This document shows, one piece after another, positions 41,612 to 51,055 of a DNA stretch of 64,000 bases; position 1 is the first letter of the stretch; each line of letters begins with the position of its first letter. The position numbers and the translations under genes were made by a program. Under the pieces are notes generated by a model. It was not told where the DNA came from and ran no database searches. It was given only the letters and a program-made list of their open reading frames with translations. The DNA comes from Candidatus Ruminococcus avistercoris (lineage in GTDB: Bacteria > Bacillota > Clostridia > Lachnospirales > Lachnospiraceae), in the NCBI GenBank assembly GCA_019120315.1, contig DWVJ01000002.1, forward strand, positions 1-64,000, given 5' to 3'.

Positions 41612-42940
41612 TCATTTCTTCCAGTTGACAAAACGGGTATATTCCGGCATCCACACCAGATTGATCGTGCCGATGGGGCCGTTTCTCTGCTTTGCGATGA
41701 TAATCTCCGCCACATTGGGATTGGGCGTGTCTTTATTGTAATAATCGTCCCGGTAAATAAACATCACCACGTCCGCATCCTGCTCGATGGCTCCGGATTC
41801 ACGAAGATCCGACAGCATCGGCCGTTTGTCGTCCCTTTTTTCCACAGCCCGGCTCAGCTGTGACAGCGCCACCACCGGCACATTCAGTTCTCTTGCCAGC
41901 GCTTTCAAAGATCTGGATATTTCTGATATCTCCTGCTGCCGGGAATCCGTCCGGCCGCTTCCTGACATCAGCTGCAGATAGTCGATGATCACGATGCCCA
42001 GGTTATACTCCAGTTTATATTTCCTGCACTTGGAACGCATCTCTGCAATGGAAATACCCGGCGTATCATCGATAATCAGGTTGGAATTTCCGATGATTCC
42101 CGCCCCTTCAATCAGCTTTGCCCAGTCCTCATCCTTCAGATTCCCGGTACGGATACTCTGGGAATCCACCTTCGATTCCAACGAAAACAGACGGTTAACC
42201 AATTGTTCCCTGGACATCTCCAGGCTGAAAATTGCCACCGTCAGATCTTTTCGAAATGCCATATATTGTGCGATGTTCAGCACGAACGCAGTCTTTCCCA
42301 TGGAAGGTCTGGCCGCAACCAGGATAAAATCCGAAGGCTGCAGGCCGGAGGTTTTATAATCCAGATCCACAAATCCGGTGGGAAGCCCCGTTACATTTCC
42401 CTTGGTTCTGGAAGCCTTTTCAATGGTATCCAGCGCGTTGAGCACTACCTGGCGGATGGGAACGAACTCTCCGGTATTGCGCTTTTGAAGCAGTTCAAAG
42501 AGCTGCTTCTCCGCATCCTCCATAATATCCTCCACCTTGTCCCTGCTCAGATAACAGGAGTTGGAAATATCTTCGCTGACCTTGATCAGACGGCGAAGCA
42601 TAGACTTGTCTCTCACGATCTGCGCATAGTCCCTGGCGTTGGCTATGGTGGGCACAGCGCCGAACAGTTCTTTGAAAAACTCCATGCTGCACAGTTCCGG
42701 CGGAACGTCTTTCTCCCGCAGCCTCTCCTGGAGCGTCACCGGATCCACCGACTTTCCTTCATTGTACAATTCCACCATGGATTCAAATACTACTTTATAC
42801 TGATGATGATAAAAATCATCTCCCGTCAGGATCTCAGAGACGGCCAATATCGCCTCCCGGTCCATCAGCATGGCTCCCAGCACCGACTTCTCTGCTTCTG
42901 TGCTGTGGGGCAGCACCCGTTTAATCAGCGCCTCTTCCAC
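41612..42940 (-). CDS. dnaB: Replicative DNA helicase DnaB
   Basis: 442 residues (called DnaC in Bacillus). Hexameric 5'-3' helicase at the replication fork. N-terminal helical domain, linker, and RecA-like domain with Walker A ARPSMGKTAF (about 209), Walker B (IVIIDYLQLM) and the arginine finger region. The start has GGAGGAG in front. Cotranscribed with rplI and gdpP, as in Bacillus. Confidence 0.97.
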   Translation of the reverse strand: MEEALIKRVLPHSTEAEKSVLGAMLMDREAILAVSEILTGDDFYHHQYKVVFESMVELYNEGKSVDPVTLQERLREKDVPPELCSMEFFKELFGAVPTIANARDYAQIVRDKSMLRRLIKVSEDISNSCYLSRDKVEDIMEDAEKQLFELLQKRNTGEFVPIRQVVLNALDTIEKASRTKGNVTGLPTGFVDLDYKTSGLQPSDFILVAARPSMGKTAFVLNIAQYMAFRKDLTVAIFSLEMSREQLVNRLFSLESKVDSQSIRTGNLKDEDWAKLIEGAGIIGNSNLIIDDTPGISIAEMRSKCRKYKLEYNLGIVIIDYLQLMSGSGRTDSRQQEISEISRSLKALARELNVPVVALSQLSRAVEKRDDKRPMLSDLRESGAIEQDADVVMFIYRDDYYNKDTPNPNVAEIIIAKQRNGPIGTINLVWMPEYTRFVNWKK

Positions 42941-42950
42941 TTGTCTCCTC

Positions 42951-43397
42951 CTACGCTTCCTTCACGGCCACTTTCAGCGAAGCCGTTACCTTCGTATGAA
43001 GCTTCAGCAATACCGTTGCGGTGCCCAGCTCCCGGATCGGATTTTCCAGCTGCAGTTTTTTCTTATCGATTTCAATGCCAAGCTGCTCCTTCACCGCGTC
43101 CGCAATCTCTTTGGCAGACACGGAACCAAAGGTACGTCCGCCCTCGCCCACCTTGATGGAAACCGTCACCTGGCTGTTTTCCAGCTGTACCTTCAGCTGC
43201 TCAGCCCGTGCCAGCTGCTCGGCGGCCACCTTGGCGTCGTGAGCCTTGGCCAGTTTCAGGTCATTCATATTTTTGGCGTTTGCCTCCACGCCCAGCTTTT
43301 TGGGCAGCAGCATATTTCTCGCGTAACCGTCGCTGACGTTTACGATATCTCCTTTCTTTCCCAGAGATTTCACATCCTGCACTAAAATTACTTTCAT
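42951..43397 (-). CDS. rplI: 50S ribosomal protein L9
   Basis: 148 residues. N-terminal rRNA-binding domain (MKVILVQDVKSLGKKGDIVNVSDGYARN), connecting helix, and C-terminal domain ending in HTKVTASLKV. Starts directly after the gdpP stop and ends 10 bases before dnaB. Confidence 0.97.
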   Translation of the reverse strand: MKVILVQDVKSLGKKGDIVNVSDGYARNMLLPKKLGVEANAKNMNDLKLAKAHDAKVAAEQLARAEQLKVQLENSQVTVSIKVGEGGRTFGSVSAKEIADAVKEQLGIEIDKKKLQLENPIRELGTATVLLKLHTKVTASLKVAVKEA

Positions 43398-45449
43398 TTA
43401 AATCGCTCCTTCGTCTATCATTTCCTGTAATGTCTGTTTCAAATAATCGATCGCTTCATTGACCGTATAATCCTTCAGCTGAGCGCCGGCGATATTCAGA
43501 TGGCCGCCGCCGCCCATCCGTTCCATGATGATCTGCACATTCACCTCATCGATGGCACGGGCGCTGACATAAATGGTATCGTTGTAATCCGTCATCACAA
43601 AGGACGCCTTTACCCCCACGATATTCAAAAGCTCGTTGGCTGCCTGGGCTCCCACGACCGTGGGACTTTCCAGTCCTTCGCTGGGGCAGACGGAAATGGC
43701 ATAACAATCCTTAAACAACTGCGCGTTGCGGATCGCTTCCCCTCTGGCCCGGTAATCTTCCGCGTTTTCCCGGAACATTTTTCGCACACGCGTCACATCC
43801 GCGCCGCATCTGCGCAGGAACGCAGCCGCCTCAAAGGTACGCACTCCTGTTTTCGTCAGAAAATTATTGGTATCGATCATAATACCGGCATAGATACTGT
43901 CCGCCTCAATATTCCGGATCCGGATACCGTCGGAAAAATACTGCAGAATCTCCGCCACCATCTCGCAGGCGGAGGAGGCATAAGGCTCAATGTAAGAGAG
44001 CACTGCTGTTTTAATCACTTCGCTGCCCTGGCGGTGATGATCCAGCACCACAATGGTCTTGGTCATACTCAGCAGGTCCTCGCATTCTGTGTAGCTGGGC
44101 CGGTTGGTATCCACCACCACCAGCACCGTGTTATTTCCTGTCAGATCCCGCGCCTCATGGCTGCTGACAAACATATGAGGATCATAATCCGGATTGTTCA
44201 AAAACTCTTCCATCAGCGGACGGATGGATGAAGTCGGCGTATTGATGACGATATGGGCTTTCTTATTCAGCGTTTTGGCAGCACGGTAGATTCCCACTGC
44301 CGCGCCAAACGTATCCACATCCGTAATCTTGTGTCCCATGATCACCACATTTTCCTTCTGGCTGATAAATTCTTTCAGGGCATGAGCTTTCACACGGGCT
44401 TTTACGCGGGTGGTCTTCTCCGCCATAGGCGATTTCCCGCCGTAGTAGGAGATGTGATCTCCGTCCTTGATGACGGCCTGGTCTCCGCCCCGTCCCAAAG
44501 CCATCTCAATGGCCGCGCGGGCATACTCCGCCGTCTGGGCATAGGTATCCGCATGGGCTCCCAGACCGATGCTGATGGTCACGGACATCTCATTTCCGAT
44601 ATTTACATTCTTTATTTCTTCCAGAATGCTGAATTTTTGCTGGATCAGCTGATCCATGGAGCTTCGCCGCATCACCAGGAAATACTTGTCTTTTTCCAGC
44701 TTTTTCACCACGCCGTCAATGCTGGAGAAATATTTATTGATTTTCCGCTCGATCAGCGCTGTCAGAAGAGATCTTCTGACCTCCTCCACACTGTCTGTGG
44801 CCTCTTCGTAGTTGTCCAGATATAAAAGACCGGATACCAGCTTTTCATCCTCATTCCTGCGGATATATTCGTTCAGCTCTGTCACGTCAAACATATACAG
44901 CGCGACGATCCCGCTGGACGGCCTGTCGCCGTCGTCCAGCATCTCAGAATTTTGAACCAGTTCCGAAATATCCACATACTGCATGCAGATTTTATAATCC
45001 CGGGCCGCATACTTGATCTCAAGTTCTCTTTTCGGCTCCTCCTGCGTCGGCAAAACCTCCACAGTGACCTCCGAAAGGATACTTGTAATGGAGCGGCGGA
45101 ATCCTTTGTCCTTTCCCGTGATTCTGGAAAACTCACGGTTCATCCAGATCACTTTTCCCTCCCGGTCCACCAGCGTATAAGGAATGATAAAATCCTTCAT
45201 CAGATTTTTCTGTATCTGACCATACTGGGTGGCAAAGGTGATCAGTTCATTGATCAGAAGCGGCCTGTTCTGAAAATAGAGCACCACCGCAATCACCACA
45301 TAAGCGGCCGCAAAAAAACTCACCACGGTACCGGCCTTAACATTGATCAGATAAACCCCCACATTCATGAGGATCACCAGTATGCTCAATGCCACCGGCC
45401 AGTTCAGATACGTTTTCAGCGGGCCTGATATTTTAATTTTCCCATCCAT
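43398..45449 (-). CDS. gdpP: Cyclic-di-AMP phosphodiesterase GdpP
   Basis: 683 residues from ATG 45449; a second ATG at 45467 is possible. Degrades c-di-AMP to pApA. Order: two TM helices (about 15-60), PAS domain (about 75-165), degenerate GGDEF (about 170-305), then the DHH/DHHA1 phosphodiesterase with HKITDVDTFG, VVVDTNRP, LDHHRQG and GGGHLNIAGAQ. Gene order gdpP-rplI-dnaB is conserved in Firmicutes. Confidence 0.95.
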   Translation of the reverse strand: MDGKIKISGPLKTYLNWPVALSILVILMNVGVYLINVKAGTVVSFFAAAYVVIAVVLYFQNRPLLINELITFATQYGQIQKNLMKDFIIPYTLVDREGKVIWMNREFSRITGKDKGFRRSITSILSEVTVEVLPTQEEPKRELEIKYAARDYKICMQYVDISELVQNSEMLDDGDRPSSGIVALYMFDVTELNEYIRRNEDEKLVSGLLYLDNYEEATDSVEEVRRSLLTALIERKINKYFSSIDGVVKKLEKDKYFLVMRRSSMDQLIQQKFSILEEIKNVNIGNEMSVTISIGLGAHADTYAQTAEYARAAIEMALGRGGDQAVIKDGDHISYYGGKSPMAEKTTRVKARVKAHALKEFISQKENVVIMGHKITDVDTFGAAVGIYRAAKTLNKKAHIVINTPTSSIRPLMEEFLNNPDYDPHMFVSSHEARDLTGNNTVLVVVDTNRPSYTECEDLLSMTKTIVVLDHHRQGSEVIKTAVLSYIEPYASSACEMVAEILQYFSDGIRIRNIEADSIYAGIMIDTNNFLTKTGVRTFEAAAFLRRCGADVTRVRKMFRENAEDYRARGEAIRNAQLFKDCYAISVCPSEGLESPTVVGAQAANELLNIVGVKASFVMTDYNDTIYVSARAIDEVNVQIIMERMGGGGHLNIAGAQLKDYTVNEAIDYLKQTLQEMIDEGAI

Positions 45450-45578
45450 ACCTTCTACCTGCAACATGTTTTTTCAGATTCTTTATTATTATATCATTAT
45501 TTTCCATAAGAAAAAAGTCCTTTTTATTTCACCGGGCGAAGGCTATAATGAAGAAAAAACAGCAGGAGGAATTTTATC

Positions 45579-46097
45579 ATGAATGCAGTTATCGAAAACT
45601 TACTGACCAGAAGAAGTGTGCGATCCTTCCGCGACCAGGCTATCAGCGAGGAGGATCTTCAGCTGATCTTGAAAACCGCCGCTTACGCTCCCAGCGGCAT
45701 GGGGAAACAGACCTGGAAATTCACGGCCGTCACGGATCGGGCAAAGATCCAGAAGCTGGCCGCAGCCATCGCCCGGGAACTGAAACGGGAAAATTATGAT
45801 ATGTATAACCCGCAGGTACTGATCATCCCCTCAAACGAAAGGGAGAGCATCTGGGGAAAGGAAGACAACGCCTGCGCCCTGGAAAATATTTTCCTTGCCG
45901 CCCACTCTCTTGGCATCGGCTCCGTGTGGATCAATCAGCTGCAGGGCATCTGCGACGTCCCCGCCATCCGTGCCATCCTGGATGAATTTGAAATTCCGGC
46001 GGATCATGTCGTGTACGGCATGGCTGCTCTGGGTTACCCGGCGGCTGAACCGGCAAAGGAAGTCACAAAGAAAGGAAAGATTCAGATTATTCGCTGA
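45579..46097 (+). CDS. Nitroreductase-family FMN oxidoreductase
   Basis: 172 residues. The FMN-binding N-terminus (RRSVRSF ... APSGMGKQTW) and the C-terminal AALGYP segment are typical. Substrates are not predictable; members reduce quinones, nitro compounds or flavins with NAD(P)H. GGAGGA lies about 10 bases before the ATG. Single gene. Confidence 0.88.
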   Translation: MNAVIENLLTRRSVRSFRDQAISEEDLQLILKTAAYAPSGMGKQTWKFTAVTDRAKIQKLAAAIARELKRENYDMYNPQVLIIPSNERESIWGKEDNACALENIFLAAHSLGIGSVWINQLQGICDVPAIRAILDEFEIPADHVVYGMAALGYPAAEPAKEVTKKGKIQIIR

Positions 46098-46100
46098 CTC

Positions 46101-46129
46101 TTGTGTTTTGTCATAAATTCCATTATAAT
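46101..46129 (+). promoter_or_regulatory. Promoter of the glucosaminidase gene
   Basis: TTGTGT (46101-46106), 17-bp spacer, TATAAT (46124-46129), about 50 bases before the ATG. Confidence 0.5.
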
Positions 46130-46179
46130 GAATACACTGTGATAAATGGAATAAATAAGATAAAATCGAGAGGAAAAAT

Positions 46180-47073
46180 ATGAAAAAGAAACGGATCATC
46201 GCCTGTCTGCTGGCCGGTGTCCTGACGCTGCAAAGCACGGCTGTTCTTTATGCCTCACCAGAGGACAGTCAGGCGGCGGCACAGGAGACTTCCCGGACAC
46301 AGGAAAGGCAAAACGCCAGAGCGGCGTCCTCCCAGGAGAGCCGGGAGGCAGCCGCATCAGTGCCGGAAATCACCAATGCAGCCGAGATTATTTCCCTTCC
46401 GGAGCTGGAACGGGTGGAAATCATCGGAGAAATGTGCCGGCAGGATTACGCAAAAAGCGGCATCCTGGCCAGCGTAAGCGCGGCCCAGTGCATCCTGGAA
46501 TCCGGTTATCTGGAAACAGATCTGGCCCAGGAGGCCAACAACTGTTTCGGTATGAAAGCCACCCTGTCAGGAAACGACTGGGAAGGAAGCGCCTGGGACG
46601 GGAAATCTACATATACCAAACAGACCGGCGAAGAGTATAACGGCCGTCACGTGACTATCACGGCTGCTTTTCGAAAATACGACAGCGTAGCAGACTCTGT
46701 GGCAGATCATTCCGCCTATCTGCTGGGCGCCACGGACGGTGACGGTCTGCGCTATCCGGGATTAAAAGGGGAGACAGACTACCGCAAAGCCATCCAGATC
46801 ATTAAAGACGGCGGTTACGCCACAGACAGCAGATACGTTTCCAAAATCTGCAGCATCATCGAACGATTTGATCTCACCCGCTATGACACCGGGGTGGAGA
46901 CAAAAAGCAACGATGAGCTTTTAGAAAACGTTCATTTTTACCGGATCCGGAAATCCTGGGAGGATGAAGACAGCCAGCTGGGCGCTTTCCTGGATCTTGA
47001 TCTGGCGAAAAAGAACTGCAAAAAGGGCTATTTTGTCTATGATTGGGAAGGCAAGGCTGTCTATCAAAAATAA
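46180..47073 (+). CDS. Secreted GH73 glucosaminidase
   Basis: 297 residues. Signal peptide (KKKR, hydrophobic core, cleavage after LYA about residue 26), Ala/Gln/Ser-rich linker (about 27-70), then a GH73 domain with the catalytic Glu in SAAQCILESGY (about 108) and NNCFGMKA. Cleaves peptidoglycan between GlcNAc and MurNAc. The C-terminal 50 residues form a small unassigned module. GAGAGG precedes the ATG. Confidence 0.9.
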   Translation: MKKKRIIACLLAGVLTLQSTAVLYASPEDSQAAAQETSRTQERQNARAASSQESREAAASVPEITNAAEIISLPELERVEIIGEMCRQDYAKSGILASVSAAQCILESGYLETDLAQEANNCFGMKATLSGNDWEGSAWDGKSTYTKQTGEEYNGRHVTITAAFRKYDSVADSVADHSAYLLGATDGDGLRYPGLKGETDYRKAIQIIKDGGYATDSRYVSKICSIIERFDLTRYDTGVETKSNDELLENVHFYRIRKSWEDEDSQLGAFLDLDLAKKNCKKGYFVYDWEGKAVYQK

Positions 47074-47080
47074 TCGTCCC

Positions 47081-47650
47081 TTATATTTTCATATATTCTG
47101 ACATCATGCAGGCGCCGGCGGCGCCTGCTTTTTTCACCTCATCCATGCGCTGAGGGCTGATACCTCCAATGGCGTATACGGGAATGGAAACGACCCGGCA
47201 GACCCTTTCCAGAAACTGTGTCCCCCTGGCAGCCAGCCCCCGCTTGCAGTCCGTTGGATAGATATGACCCGCCGTCACGTAGGTTGCCCCATGCTCCTGC
47301 GCCCACAGCGCATCCTCCGCACTGTGCACGGAAGTTCCTCTTACCCGGAAGTCCAAAAGGCTCTCCCACTGTTCCCGGAAACACGCAAAAGGCATATGGA
47401 TCGCAGGGCAGCCCAGCCGTCTGGCCGCCCCGGGATAGCTGTGGAGCACACATTCCATCTGCTGTTCCCGGCAGACCGCCATCACCTGGCCGGCCAGGAT
47501 CTCATACTCTTCTTCCGGCAGGTCTTTCTCTCTTACGATAACCATATCCGGACGGAGTGCTCCCGCAGATGCCAGTCTTCTGATCTGCTGCGGCAGATCG
47601 ACGGCACACAGCTGACGGCTGGTCACCGCAATTTTCTTAAACGTATACAT
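47081..47650 (-). CDS. thiE: Thiamine phosphate synthase-like protein (ThiE/TenI)
   Basis: 189 residues. TIM-barrel of the ThiE/TenI family: MVIVREKDLPEEEY near 36, HSYP, GTSVHSAEDA (His-Ser), TAGHIYPTDCK and AIGGISP. Joins HMP-PP and thiazole phosphate to TMP, although TenI-type aromatising activity is equally possible because the Arg/Lys pattern of ThiE is incomplete. Starts within the thiH end. Confidence 0.82.
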   Translation of the reverse strand: MYTFKKIAVTSRQLCAVDLPQQIRRLASAGALRPDMVIVREKDLPEEEYEILAGQVMAVCREQQMECVLHSYPGAARRLGCPAIHMPFACFREQWESLLDFRVRGTSVHSAEDALWAQEHGATYVTAGHIYPTDCKRGLAARGTQFLERVCRVVSIPVYAIGGISPQRMDEVKKAGAAGACMMSEYMKI

Positions 47651-48794
47651 AATCGTTCATCACCGGCTGAAGTCCCTGACGGATAATGCTGTCATATACT
47701 TCTTCTACATTTCTGTTGTCTGCAATCTCAAACTGATCGTCTCCTTTTTCCTCTTCGCCTTCCACATGGCTTCCGATTCCGGTGCTGACTCCGGCAGAGA
47801 TTTTAGTCGCTGCCAGTCCGATCACATGATCCCGGAAGCCGGCCCGCTCTCTGGTGGAGATGGTCATACCGGCAAAGGGCATGAAGATACGGTAAGCGCA
47901 CATGATCTGCAGCAGCTGGGGCTCATGGACGTCTTTCGGATTGATCTTATCATTATTGATAATGGGACGAAGCCGCGGACAGGAGAAAGAAATCTCTGCC
48001 CAGGGATACTTTTTCTGCAGCAGATAGGCGTGCATGCCCGTGGCAAAGGCATCTTTCCGAAAATCCGCCAGCCCCAGAAGCGCCGCAAAAGCCACGCCGC
48101 GCATACCGCCCATCAGCGCCCGCTCCTGTGCGTTGAAACGGTAGGGAAACACCCTTTTATGTCCGGCCAGATGGAGCGTCTCGTATTTGTCGGAATTGTA
48201 CGTCTCCTGAAATACCGTCACGTAATCCGCTCCGCACTCATGAAGGTAACGGTATTCGTCAGAGTTCATGGGATAGACCTCCAGGCCTACCATCTTGAAA
48301 TATTTTCTGGCTGTCTTACAGGCTTCACCGATATATTTCACGTCGGAAGCTTTCCGGCTCTCCCCGGTGAGGATCAGGATCTCCTCCAGACCGGTTTTTG
48401 CGATGGCTTCCATCTCTTTCTCGATACCCGCCTGATCCAGCTTGGCCCTTTTAATCTTGTTGTGGCAGTTGAATCCGCAGTATATACAGTAATTTTCGCA
48501 ATAATTGGAAATGTACAGCGGCGTGAACAGATAGACGCTGTTCCCGAAATGACGCCGGGTCTCATCCTGTGCCCGCGCTGCCATCTCTTCCAGGAAGGGC
48601 AAAGCGGCCGGAGACAGCAGCGCTTTATAATCTTCCAGACTGCAGCGCTCATGGGAAAGCGCCGCTTTTACATCTGACTCTGTGTAACTGTCATAATCGT
48701 AATCATTCATTTCCCGGATTACCCGATCCATGATATCAGAGGAAATCACTTCCATTCCCTCCATATATTTCATATGGTCTGTTCTTGTTTCCAT
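47637..48794 (-). CDS. thiH: 2-iminoacetate synthase ThiH
   Basis: 385 residues. Radical-SAM enzyme that cleaves tyrosine to dehydroglycine for thiazole synthesis, used by anaerobes instead of ThiO. CxxxCxxC at Cys 99, 103 and 106 (NYCENYCIYC). BATS domain at the C-terminus. The start lies 18 bases after the thiG stop. Confidence 0.95.
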   Translation of the reverse strand: METRTDHMKYMEGMEVISSDIMDRVIREMNDYDYDSYTESDVKAALSHERCSLEDYKALLSPAALPFLEEMAARAQDETRRHFGNSVYLFTPLYISNYCENYCIYCGFNCHNKIKRAKLDQAGIEKEMEAIAKTGLEEILILTGESRKASDVKYIGEACKTARKYFKMVGLEVYPMNSDEYRYLHECGADYVTVFQETYNSDKYETLHLAGHKRVFPYRFNAQERALMGGMRGVAFAALLGLADFRKDAFATGMHAYLLQKKYPWAEISFSCPRLRPIINNDKINPKDVHEPQLLQIMCAYRIFMPFAGMTISTRERAGFRDHVIGLAATKISAGVSTGIGSHVEGEEEKGDDQFEIADNRNVEEVYDSIIRQGLQPVMNDYVYV

Positions 48795-48812
48795 CTTCTG
48801 TGCCCTCCGTCA

Positions 48813-49586
48813 TCAATCTTCCAGAAATCCTGTCAGAGGCGAGGAAGCCACCCCGCCCTTTTCCAGCACCCGGCCAAGTCCTGCCAGGTAAGCGGCGCGC
48901 CCTGCCTCGATGGCCTTTTTAAAGGCAGCCGCCATGGCCGGAATATCGCCGGCTGTGGCGATTGCCGTATTTGCCATCACCGCCGACACGCCCATCTCCA
49001 TGGCCTCGCAGGCCTGGGACGGACGCCCGATACCCGCATCCACGATAATGGGAAGATCGATTTCATCCACCAGAATCTGAATAAACTCTTTTGTCGCCAG
49101 CCCTTTATTGGAGCCGATGGGCGCTGCCAGCGGCATGATCGCAGCCGCGCCGGCGTTGACCAGATCCCTGGCCACGTTCAGATCCGGATACATATAGGGC
49201 ATGACGATAAACCCTTCTTTTGCCATCAGCTCGGTGGCTTTGATGGTTTCATAATTATCCGGCAGCAGATAACGGGAATCCCGGATCACTTCCACCTTTA
49301 CAAAATCACCGCATCCCAGTTCCCGGGAAAGCCGGGCGATCCGAAGCGCCTCCTGGGCATTTCTCGCCCCCGATGTGTTGGGCAGAAGGGTGACGCCTTC
49401 CGGGATATAATCCATGATGTTCTCTTTGCCGTCCGTATTGGCCCGGCGAAGCGCCAGCGTAATCATCTGCGCGCCGGCATCCTCCACCGCCGCCTTGATC
49501 AGTTCCACATTATATTTCCCGGAACCCAGGATAAAACGGGACGTAAACTCATGTCCCCCTATTACCAGTACATCTTTTTGTTCCAT
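48813..49586 (-). CDS. thiG: Thiazole synthase ThiG
   Basis: 257 residues. Condenses dehydroglycine, DXP and ThiS thiocarboxylate. The Schiff-base Lys is in DFVKVEVI (about 98) and [15 protein letters not shown] is the phosphate-binding end. GGAGGAAA precedes the ATG. Follows thiF by 19 bases. Confidence 0.96.
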   Translation of the reverse strand: MEQKDVLVIGGHEFTSRFILGSGKYNVELIKAAVEDAGAQMITLALRRANTDGKENIMDYIPEGVTLLPNTSGARNAQEALRIARLSRELGCGDFVKVEVIRDSRYLLPDNYETIKATELMAKEGFIVMPYMYPDLNVARDLVNAGAAAIMPLAAPIGSNKGLATKEFIQILVDEIDLPIIVDAGIGRPSQACEAMEMGVSAVMANTAIATAGDIPAMAAAFKKAIEAGRAAYLAGLGRVLEKGGVASSPLTGFLED

Positions 49587-49605
49587 TATTTCTTTCCTCC
49601 TTGCA

Positions 49606-50253
49606 TTAAACTTCTGTCATCCCAAGTATCAGGCGGATGACCATATTGGCCTGGTGGCCGGCACAGACAGATACTCTGGGCGCCATCAGCCCGATCCCTT
49701 CGCCGGCGTCCGTCTGCTCATCCCCGCAAAGATACAGCCGGCGAAAGATCTTTCTGGTATGGATCGCATTGGCGCTTCCATATCCTGCCATCCCGCTGCC
49801 GGATACCACCGCCGTCCGCGGACAGGACTCCAGCAGTGTATTGACCAGCATGGCCTTCTGATCCGGATCGTCAAAGGCTTCGCAGACGATGGGATACCCT
49901 CCCAGAAGAACGGCCGCGTTCTCCCCCGTCACCCTGACACAGTCGCCGGTCACTTGCATGTAGGGATTGATTTCATACAGTATACTAGCCAGCGCTTCCG
50001 TCTTTTTCATTCCCAGGTGGGCTGTGGTGTAAGCCTGCCGGTTCAGGTTGGTGATATCCACCCGGTCGAAATCGATCAGGTGCAGATGGCCGATGCCGCA
50101 TCTGGCCAGCATCACTGCAATATGAGACCCCAGGCCTCCCAGGCCTGCGATGCCCACGGACGCCTCTTTCAGCTTTCGGTGAATTTCCGGCGAAAAGCGT
50201 GAATCCTTTGCCTGATCCAACTCTTCCTTTGAGGGTATCCTGGTCATCTTCAT
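49606..50253 (-). CDS. thiF: Sulfur carrier protein adenylyltransferase ThiF
   Basis: 215 residues. E1-like enzyme that adenylates the ThiS C-terminal Gly. [11 protein letters not shown] (about 36-46) is the nucleotide loop and [13 protein letters not shown] (about 60-72) the family core. Zinc-Cys pairs of MoeB are absent, as in clostridial ThiF. Overlaps the thiS stop by 4 bases. Confidence 0.94.
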   Translation of the reverse strand: MKMTRIPSKEELDQAKDSRFSPEIHRKLKEASVGIAGLGGLGSHIAVMLARCGIGHLHLIDFDRVDITNLNRQAYTTAHLGMKKTEALASILYEINPYMQVTGDCVRVTGENAAVLLGGYPIVCEAFDDPDQKAMLVNTLLESCPRTAVVSGSGMAGYGSANAIHTRKIFRRLYLCGDEQTDAGEGIGLMAPRVSVCAGHQANMVIRLILGMTEV

Positions 50254-50447
50254 CCCCCTCCCACAAACCGGACTACTTCCAGATGGTCGCCCTCTTCCAG
50301 CCTGGTGGTTTCATACTGTGATTTCGGTACGATTTCCTGGTTTCTCTCCACCGCAATGCGCTTTGTATCGTAACCCAGTTCTTCCAGAAGATGGGCCAGT
50401 GTCATATCCGGACGGTATGGTGTTTCTTTTCCGTTTACATACAGCAT
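50250..50447 (-). CDS. thiS: Sulfur carrier protein ThiS
   Basis: 65 residues, ubiquitin-like fold, ending in FVGGG; the terminal Gly-Gly becomes the thiocarboxylate. First gene of thiSFGHE. GGAGAC lies about 7 bases before the ATG. Confidence 0.94.
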   Translation of the reverse strand: MLYVNGKETPYRPDMTLAHLLEELGYDTKRIAVERNQEIVPKSQYETTRLEEGDHLEVVRFVGGG

Positions 50448-50477
50448 TGACTGTCTCCTTTCTTTCCCTTTTACCTA

Positions 50478-50535
50478 AGAAAAGGCGCACGAAGAACTAC
50501 ACCCGTGGTGGTGTACCCCTTCGTGCGCCTTTTCT
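50478..50535 (-). promoter_or_regulatory. Long leader hairpin before thiS, terminator-like
   Basis: A perfect 17-bp stem (AGAAAAGGCGCACGAAG and complement) encloses an inner ACACC/GGTGT stem. It begins about 9 bases after the predicted thi start site and is followed by TTAGG. It can act as terminator of the fab transcript and as attenuator or stabiliser of the thi message. No THI-box (CTGAGA or ACCTGA) is found here. Confidence 0.7.
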
Positions 50536-50550
50536 CACACTCTGCATAAA

Positions 50551-50579
50551 AGTTTACTTCTCTTTGGATTTTTTGTCAA
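50551..50579 (-). promoter_or_regulatory. Promoter of the thi operon
   Basis: TTGACA (50579-50574), 17-bp spacer, TAAACT (50556-50551), overlapping the last codons of the MarR-family gene. Confidence 0.6.
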
Positions 50580-51033
50580 CTCTTTTATGATCTTTTCTGT
50601 ATTTTACAAAAAAGCCCTTCAGCTGAACCAGCGCCGTGATCAGGACCTGTTTCTCCTCTTCATCCATTCCTTTCACAACTGCGTCTATCATTTCCCGGTG
50701 AAAAGCCGCATGGTGGCGATAGGCTCTGACGCCCTTCTTTGTCAGTCGGATATACACCACCCGCCGGTCCGCTTCGCTGCGTTCCCGCAGCACATAGTCC
50801 TTTTTTACCAGGTTGTTCATGGAGGTGGTGAGTGTTCCCATCGTCACCGACATCTTTTTTGCAATGGAGGACATATTCTGCGGCTCGCCGATCCCCACCG
50901 CTTCTATGATATGCATGTCATTGTTGGTAATATCGCGGAATTCCCCTGTGATAATCGCATCCTGTTCAATATCCATGATATCATTGAACAGATCCACCAG
51001 AACATCATTCAATGCCCGATAACTGTTATCCAT
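50554..51033 (-). CDS. MarR-family regulator of fatty acid synthesis (FabT-like)
   Basis: 159 residues with a MarR winged helix (NMSSIAKKMSVTMGTLTTSMNNLVKKDYV) and wing DRRVVYIRLT. In streptococci FabT, which senses acyl-ACP, represses the fab operon and is encoded at its head; here it is the last gene, just after accDA. TTTGA-type sites at the fabH promoter support a role as its repressor. The ATG is preceded by GGAGG. Confidence 0.82.
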   Translation of the reverse strand: MDNSYRALNDVLVDLFNDIMDIEQDAIITGEFRDITNNDMHIIEAVGIGEPQNMSSIAKKMSVTMGTLTTSMNNLVKKDYVLRERSEADRRVVYIRLTKKGVRAYRHHAAFHREMIDAVVKGMDEEEKQVLITALVQLKGFFVKYRKDHKRVDKKSKEK

Positions 51034-51055
51034 GAACCCTTTTCCTCCTTGTGCC

